This document shows positions 6,076 through 11,151 of a stretch of DNA of 11,151 nucleotides, one piece after another (within the stretch, counting starts at the first letter, position 1; each line of letters starts with the position of its first letter). The DNA lies in NCBI GenBank assembly GCA_028281485.1, contig JANQJT010000343.1, forward strand, positions 1 through 11,151, in the 5' to 3' direction. Source of the stretch: Phycisphaeraceae bacterium (GTDB lineage Bacteria > Planctomycetota > Phycisphaerae > Phycisphaerales > Zrk34). A program made the translations under genes and the position numbers. Under the pieces are notes generated by a model that saw only the letters and a list, made by a program, of their open reading frames with translations, made no database searches and had not been told where the DNA came from.

Positions 6076-7275
6076 ATGAATCAGCAAGACCAACTGCTAT
6101 CCATCATCGGACGCGAACGCGGACTGTTCGAACAGGACCTCGCCCGGTACGGCCCCGAACTCGACCGCATCGTCGCCGACCACCGCTTCCTCGTCATCGG
6201 CGGAGCCGGCTCGATCGGCAGCGCCGTCGTCAAACAGCTCTTCGCTCGCAACCCCCGCGTCCTGCACGTCGTCGACATCTCCGAAAACAACCTCGTCGAG
6301 GTCGTCCGCGACATCCGAAGCTCCATGGGTTACATCGACGGCGACTTCCGCACCTTCGCCCTCGACTGCGGCACGCCCGAGTTCGACGCGATGACCCGCG
6401 CCCACGGGCCCTACGACTACGTGCTCAACTTCTCCGCCCTCAAGCACGTCCGCAGCGAAAAGGACCCCTTCACGCTGATGCGCATGATCGACGTGAACAT
6501 CTTCAACACCGACCGCACCGCCGCCTACGCCGCCGAGTGCGGCGCAAAGAAATACTTCTGCGTCTCCACCGACAAGGCCTCCAACCCCGTCAACATGATG
6601 GGCGCATCCAAACGCATCATGGAGATGTTCCTCATGCGTCGCGCCGAGCAGATCGCCGTCTCCAGCGCACGCTTCGCCAACGTCGCCTTCTCCGACGGCT
6701 CACTGCCCTTCGCCTGGACCCACCGCATCCGCAAACGCCAGCCGCTGGCCGCCCCCAACGACGTGAGACGCTACTTCGTCTCCGACGCCGAGGGCGCCAT
6801 CCTCTGCCTCCTGTCCACCTGCTTCGGCGCCAGCCGCGACATCTTCTTCCCCAAGCTCTCCGACAAGCTCCACCTCATCCGCTTCAGCGAGATCGCCGTG
6901 CGCTACCTCGATTCGATCGGCTTCGAGGCCGTCGAGTGCGACACCGAAGACGAGGCGCGCGACCGCGTCGACGAGCTGGCCGCCCAGAAGAAGTGGCCCT
7001 GCTTCTTCTTCCCCAGCGACACCACCGGCGAAAAAGACTTCGAGGAGTTCTACACCGACACCGAGTCCGTCGACTGGGAACGCTTCGCCGACCTCGGCAT
7101 CGTCAAGAACGACGTCGGCTGGGACCACGCCACCCTCGAGGACTTCGAGCGCACCATCGCCGAACTCCGCAACGCCGGCGCATGGGACAAGCAACCCCTC
7201 GTCGACCTGTTCAACCGCACACTCGAGAACTTCGAGCACATGGAAACCGGCAAGTACCTCGACCAGAAGATGTAA
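6076..7275 (+). CDS. Soluble UDP-GlcNAc 4,6-dehydratase (Polysacc_synt_2 / CapD family, PglF/WbpM-type active site)
   Basis: The 399-residue extended SDR has no membrane helices, unlike PglF and WbpM, which carry an N-terminal membrane domain. The Rossmann motif is VIGGAGSIGS (40-49), followed by VVDISENNLVEVVRDI (65-80). The active-site segment STDKASNPVNMMGASKR (164-180) has Met175 where most SDRs and inverting FlaA1/PseB dehydratases have Tyr, with Lys179 retained. Met here is the state in PglF and WbpM, which retain C5 configuration. It should therefore convert UDP-GlcNAc to the 4-keto-6-deoxy sugar used by the aminotransferase at 2178. SARFANVAFSDGSL (197-210) fits the family. Residues ~285-399 form an acidic C-terminal extension that includes FFFPSDTTGEKDFEEF and is of unknown role. 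An AGG lies 5 nt before the ATG. It opens block B and is followed after 2 bp by the sugar transferase. Confidence 0.9.
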   Translation: MNQQDQLLSIIGRERGLFEQDLARYGPELDRIVADHRFLVIGGAGSIGSAVVKQLFARNPRVLHVVDISENNLVEVVRDIRSSMGYIDGDFRTFALDCGTPEFDAMTRAHGPYDYVLNFSALKHVRSEKDPFTLMRMIDVNIFNTDRTAAYAAECGAKKYFCVSTDKASNPVNMMGASKRIMEMFLMRRAEQIAVSSARFANVAFSDGSLPFAWTHRIRKRQPLAAPNDVRRYFVSDAEGAILCLLSTCFGASRDIFFPKLSDKLHLIRFSEIAVRYLDSIGFEAVECDTEDEARDRVDELAAQKKWPCFFFPSDTTGEKDFEEFYTDTESVDWERFADLGIVKNDVGWDHATLEDFERTIAELRNAGAWDKQPLVDLFNRTLENFEHMETGKYLDQKM

Positions 7276-7277
7276 AC

Positions 7278-7940
7278 ATGATCAAACGCCTCTTCGACAT
7301 CCTCTTCGCCCTGTTCTGGCTCACGCTCCTGGCCGTGCCCCTGCTGATCATCATGATCGTGCTCAAGTGCACCGGCGAACACAAGGTCTGGTTCCTCCAG
7401 GAACGCGTCGGCCAACACGGCAAGCGGTTCAAGGTCTTCAAGTTCGTCACGATGGTCTCCAACGCCGAGCACGTCGGCAACAAGGACATCACCCTCCGCA
7501 ACGACCCCCGCGTCCTGCCCGTCGGCAAGGTCCTCCGCAAGGCCAAGCTCAACGAGGTCCCCCAGATCATCAACATCCTCATCGGCAACATGTCCGTCGT
7601 CGGCTGGCGACCGCTCATGCCCAAGAGCTTCAACTACTACTCCTCCGAGATTCAGGAAAAGATCGTCAACATGAAGCCCGGCCTCACGGGCGTCGGCTCC
7701 ATCGTCTTCCGCGACGAGGAGTCCATCACCGAACGCGCCAACAAGCCCCCCGCCGACGTCTACCGCGAAGACATCGCACCCTACAAGGGACGCCTCGAGC
7801 TGTGGTACCAGGACAACCAGACCTTCATCCTCGACACGAAGATCGTCCTGCTGACCGCGCTGGCCGTGCTCAAGCCCGGCAGCCGACTGCACGAGAAATG
7901 GCTGGCCGGCATGCCCCCCCGCCCCGAGTCGCTCGGCTAA
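7278..7940 (+). CDS. Bacterial sugar transferase, PglC-like monotopic phosphoglycosyl transferase
   Basis: The 220-residue protein has one hydrophobic N-terminal segment (residues ~5-29) containing Pro21, as expected of the re-entrant helix of small phosphoglycosyl transferases, then a cytosolic catalytic domain. It should transfer a sugar-1-phosphate from a UDP-sugar to undecaprenyl phosphate at the inner membrane face and so start glycan assembly. Motifs are VFKFVTM (53-59), ITLRNDPRVLPVGKVLRK (71-88), LNEVPQIINILIGNMSVVG (91-109), RPLMPKSFNYY (111-121) and KPGLTGVGSIVFRDEE (133-148). The usual Asp-Glu dyad is Asn92-Glu93, and the position normally Pro before Arg-Pro is Trp110. The length matches PglC (~200), not the long WbaP/WcaJ form. 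The ATG is 2 bp after the dehydratase stop, so translation is probably coupled. Given the neighbours, diacetamidobacillosamine or a relative is the likely sugar. Confidence 0.88.
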   Translation: MIKRLFDILFALFWLTLLAVPLLIIMIVLKCTGEHKVWFLQERVGQHGKRFKVFKFVTMVSNAEHVGNKDITLRNDPRVLPVGKVLRKAKLNEVPQIINILIGNMSVVGWRPLMPKSFNYYSSEIQEKIVNMKPGLTGVGSIVFRDEESITERANKPPADVYREDIAPYKGRLELWYQDNQTFILDTKIVLLTALAVLKPGSRLHEKWLAGMPPRPESLG

Positions 7941-7995
7941 GAAAGACCCCCGCCTCGCGCAACGGGCAATCGATAGGACGGAGTTTCGCATCATC

Positions 7996-8994
<999 letters not shown>

Positions 8995-9057
8995 ACCGCA
9001 CGACAAACCGAAACCCAAGCCGCAAGGCTCACGCGAAGACCCGCGAGGAAACGAGAA

Positions 9058-10152
9058 ATGAAAATCATCAGCGTCGCCGGCGCCCGCCCCAACTTCATGA
9101 AGATCGCCCCCCTCATGGAGGCCTTCGCCGCCCACCCCGACATCGAACCGATGCTCGTGCACACCGGCCAGCACTACGACGAGAAGATGAGCGACCTGTT
9201 CTTCCGCCAGCTCGGCATCCCCGAACCCGACATCAACCTCGAGGTCGGCTCCGCCACCCACGCGGTCATGACCGCCGAGATCATGAAACGATTCGAGCCG
9301 ATCTGCGTCGAGCACAAGCCCGACGCCGTGCTCGTCGTCGGTGACGTCAACAGCACCATCGCCTGCGGCCTGGTCGCCGTGAAGCTCGGCATCAAGCTCA
9401 TCCACGTCGAAGCCGGCCTGCGCAGCTTCGACCGCGAGATGCCCGAAGAGGTCAACCGCGTCCTCACCGACGCCATCAGCGACATGCTGTTCATCACCGA
9501 GAAGTCCGGCGTCGAAAACCTCCGCAACGAGGGCGTCGACGACGAACGCGTCCACCTCGTCGGCAACGTCATGATCGACACCCTCCTCAAGAACAAGGCC
9601 AAGGCCGACGAATCCGACATCCTGAGCGAACTCGGCCTCAAACCCCGCACCTACGCGGCGCTGACCATGCACCGGCCCAGCAACGTCGACGACCCCGCCG
9701 TCTTCGGTCGCATCCTCGACGCAATCGAAGAAGTCCAAAAAGACCTCACCGTCGTCTTCCCCATCCACCCCCGCACACGCAACAACCTCGCCAAGCTCGG
9801 TCTGGCCGATCGCGTCGAAGCCATGACCAACCTCCGCCTCATCGAGCCCGTTGGCTACCTCGACTTCCTCAAGCTCATGAGCGAATCCAAGCTGGTGATG
9901 ACCGACTCCGGTGGCATCCAGGAAGAAACCACCATCCTCAAGGTCCCCTGCATCACCATGCGTGAGAACACCGAACGCCCGATCACGATCGAAGTCGGCG
10001 CCAACCAGCTGGTCGGTACCGATACCGGCAAGATCCTCGCCGCCTACCGCAAAGCGACCGACGGCAACGGCTACGATCCGCAGACCCCCGAGATGTGGGA
10101 CGGCCAGGCCGCACAGCGCATCGCACAGATCATCGCCAAGCAGTTGGGCTAA
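9058..10152 (+). CDS. wecB: UDP-N-acetylglucosamine 2-epimerase (non-hydrolysing, WecB type)
   Basis: The 364-residue protein interconverts UDP-GlcNAc and UDP-ManNAc. Family motifs are complete: GARPNFMK (8-15), HTGQHYD (35-41), VGDVNST (94-100, Asp96), HVEAGLRS (116-123, Glu118), PEEVNRVLTD (129-138), GNVMID (169-174), TMHRPSN (203-209, His205), TDSGGIQEE (282-290) and RENTERP (302-308). These correspond to the Asp95, Glu117, Glu131 and His213 positions discussed for E. coli WecB. GAGGA lies 8 nt before the ATG, the best ribosome site in the window. UDP-ManNAc normally becomes a linkage sugar or is oxidised to ManNAcA, but no UDP-ManNAc dehydrogenase is in the window. A hydrolysing NeuC/LegG-type enzyme acting on UDP-diNAcBac was considered; the RPNFMK and EAGLRSFDREMPEE segments favour the non-hydrolysing group. 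Confidence 0.93.
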   Translation: MKIISVAGARPNFMKIAPLMEAFAAHPDIEPMLVHTGQHYDEKMSDLFFRQLGIPEPDINLEVGSATHAVMTAEIMKRFEPICVEHKPDAVLVVGDVNSTIACGLVAVKLGIKLIHVEAGLRSFDREMPEEVNRVLTDAISDMLFITEKSGVENLRNEGVDDERVHLVGNVMIDTLLKNKAKADESDILSELGLKPRTYAALTMHRPSNVDDPAVFGRILDAIEEVQKDLTVVFPIHPRTRNNLAKLGLADRVEAMTNLRLIEPVGYLDFLKLMSESKLVMTDSGGIQEETTILKVPCITMRENTERPITIEVGANQLVGTDTGKILAAYRKATDGNGYDPQTPEMWDGQAAQRIAQIIAKQLG

Positions 10153-10265
10153 TCGCCCAGCGATCGGCCCTGACGTTTAACCGATCCTCAAAGAACTCAA
10201 CCGGATCGACACACGTATCGTTCGCACACGAACAATCGCTTTGTTTCAAAGGGATTAACAGACAC
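10153..10265 (+). promoter_or_regulatory. rmlB leader with small hairpins next to the ribosome site
   Basis: This gap contains three inverted repeats. GATCGG (10162-10167) pairs with CCGATC (10181-10186) across 13 bases just after the wecB stop, but no T-run follows. GTTCG-CACA-CGAAC spans 10220-10233. CTTTG-TTT-CAAAG spans 10239-10251, and its right arm overlaps the AAAGGG ribosome site (10248-10253), which lies 12 nt from the ATG. No convincing -35/-10 pair was found. Confidence 0.35.
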
Positions 10266-11151
10266 ATGCCACCGCTACAAAACATCATCGTCACGGGAGG
10301 CGCCGGATTCATCGGGTCCGCGGTCGTCAGGCACCTGATCGAAAACACCGAAGCCAACGTGCTGTGTATCGACAAGCTGACCTACGCGGGCAATCTCGAG
10401 TCGCTCAAGTCCGTCGCCGACTCGCCCCGTTACCGCTTCCTTCAGGCCGACATCTGCGACCGCCCCGCCATGCGACAAGCCTTTGGCCAGTTCAAGCCCG
10501 ACGCGGTCATGCACCTCGCCGCCGAGTCTCACGTCGACCGCAGCATCGACGGCGCCGCCGTCTTCGTCGACACCAACATCTTCGGAACCTTCAGCCTCCT
10601 CGAAGCGGCACGTGGCTATCTCGACCAACTCGATGACGACGCCCGACAGGCCTTCCGCTTCCACCACATCTCCACCGACGAGGTGTACGGCTCACTGGGC
10701 GACGAAGGCTTCTTCCTCGAAACGACGCCCTACGATCCCCGCAGCCCCTACTCGGCCTCGAAGGCCGCCAGCGATCACCTCGTCTCCGCCTGGTGTCACA
10801 CCTACGGCCTGCCCGTGGTCATCACCAACTGCTCCAACAACTACGGCCCCTACCACTTCCCCGAAAAACTCATCCCGCTTGTCATCCTCAACGCCCTCGA
10901 ACGCAAGACCCTGCCGATCTACGGCAAGGGCGAAAACGTGCGCGACTGGCTCTACGTCACCGATCACTGCGAGGCGATCTGGACCGTGATCGAGCGCGGC
11001 GAGCTCGGCGAGACGTACAACATCGGCGGCCACAACGAGATGAAGAACATCGACGTCGTCAAGACGCTGTGCGCGATCGTGGCCGACGAGACGCAAGCCG
11101 ACCGCAACCAGCTCGAGGCGCTGATCACGTACGTCAAGGATCGGCCCGGAC
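10266..11151 (+). CDS. rmlB: dTDP-glucose 4,6-dehydratase RmlB (partial, C-terminus beyond right edge)
   Basis: The frame is open from ATG 10266 to the window end, giving 295 residues of a family usually 330-360 long. It should convert dTDP-glucose to dTDP-4-keto-6-deoxyglucose, the precursor of rhamnose and of amino-deoxy sugars. Seen in order are TGGAGFIGS (10-18), IDKLTYAGNLESL (35-47), HLAAESHVDRSID (83-95), HISTDEVYGSLGD (134-146, Thr137/Asp138/Glu139 active site), SPYSASKAASDHL (160-172, Tyr162/Lys166), NCSNNYGPYHFPEKLIP (188-204) and GENVRDWLYVTDH (222-234). TDEVYG together with the NNYGPYHFPEKLIP substrate loop is specific to RmlB. Ribosome site AAAGGG lies 12 nt upstream. It follows wecB by 113 bp and may have its own control. 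rmlA, rmlC and rmlD are not in view. Confidence 0.94.
   Translation, partial: MPPLQNIIVTGGAGFIGSAVVRHLIENTEANVLCIDKLTYAGNLESLKSVADSPRYRFLQADICDRPAMRQAFGQFKPDAVMHLAAESHVDRSIDGAAVFVDTNIFGTFSLLEAARGYLDQLDDDARQAFRFHHISTDEVYGSLGDEGFFLETTPYDPRSPYSASKAASDHLVSAWCHTYGLPVVITNCSNNYGPYHFPEKLIPLVILNALERKTLPIYGKGENVRDWLYVTDHCEAIWTVIERGELGETYNIGGHNEMKNIDVVKTLCAIVADETQADRNQLEALITYVKDRPG

Noticed and set aside
5846..6079. Possible 77-codon gene in the gap before the dehydratase
   Set aside because: Codon use does not match neighbouring genes, there is no ribosome site, no recognisable motif, and it would run through the proposed promoter.

Overview
This is an 11.15 kb GC-rich window from a bacterial surface-polysaccharide / glycan precursor locus. 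Nearly every codon position 3 is G or C, Shine-Dalgarno sequences are weak or badly spaced, and a TMEM260-like (DUF2723) membrane protein is present. Together these suggest a planctomycete, possibly Phycisphaerae. That placement is an impression from style and gene content; no rRNA or other taxonomic marker is present.

Layout. Two genes lie on the minus strand: a polytopic DUF2723/TMEM260-like membrane protein (480-2006), then a UDP-glucuronate 4-epimerase-like SDR that runs off the left edge (1-424). A 171-bp divergent region (2007-2177) holds a palindrome, a 14-bp repeated box near each gene start and a promoter-like sequence. Everything to the right is on the plus strand. Block A contains a LegC-family aminotransferase (2178-3362), a PglD/NeuD-type acetyltransferase fused to an ATP-grasp ligase (3373-5115), and a HAD phosphatase overlapping it by 4 bp (5112-5789). 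A 286-bp AT-richer gap (5790-6075) carries a 19-bp palindrome and a promoter-like sequence. Block B contains a soluble UDP-GlcNAc 4,6-dehydratase (6076-7275), a PglC-like phosphoglycosyl transferase (7278-7940), a WbpP/GalE-like 4-epimerase (7996-8994) and a WecB-type UDP-GlcNAc 2-epimerase (9058-10152). After a 113-bp leader with two small hairpins comes rmlB (10266 to the right edge, incomplete).

How they fit together. Dehydratase (6076), aminotransferase (2178) and acetyltransferase (N-terminus of 3373) match the three steps from UDP-GlcNAc to UDP-2,4-diacetamidobacillosamine. The phosphoglycosyl transferase (7278) could then load that sugar, or a variant, onto undecaprenyl phosphate. The 4-epimerase, 2-epimerase, RmlB and UDP-GlcA epimerase would supply further nucleotide sugars (GalNAc or GalNAcA, ManNAc, 6-deoxyhexoses, GalA) for the same glycan. 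The least ordinary parts are the acetyltransferase/ATP-grasp fusion with its overlapping HAD partner, which suggests an extra or alternative acylation of the amino sugar, and the phosphoglycosyl transferase, which has Asn-Glu instead of Asp-Glu at the expected catalytic dyad. No glycosyltransferase of the usual GT-A/GT-B type, flippase, polymerase, tRNA, rRNA, CRISPR array or insertion sequence was seen.
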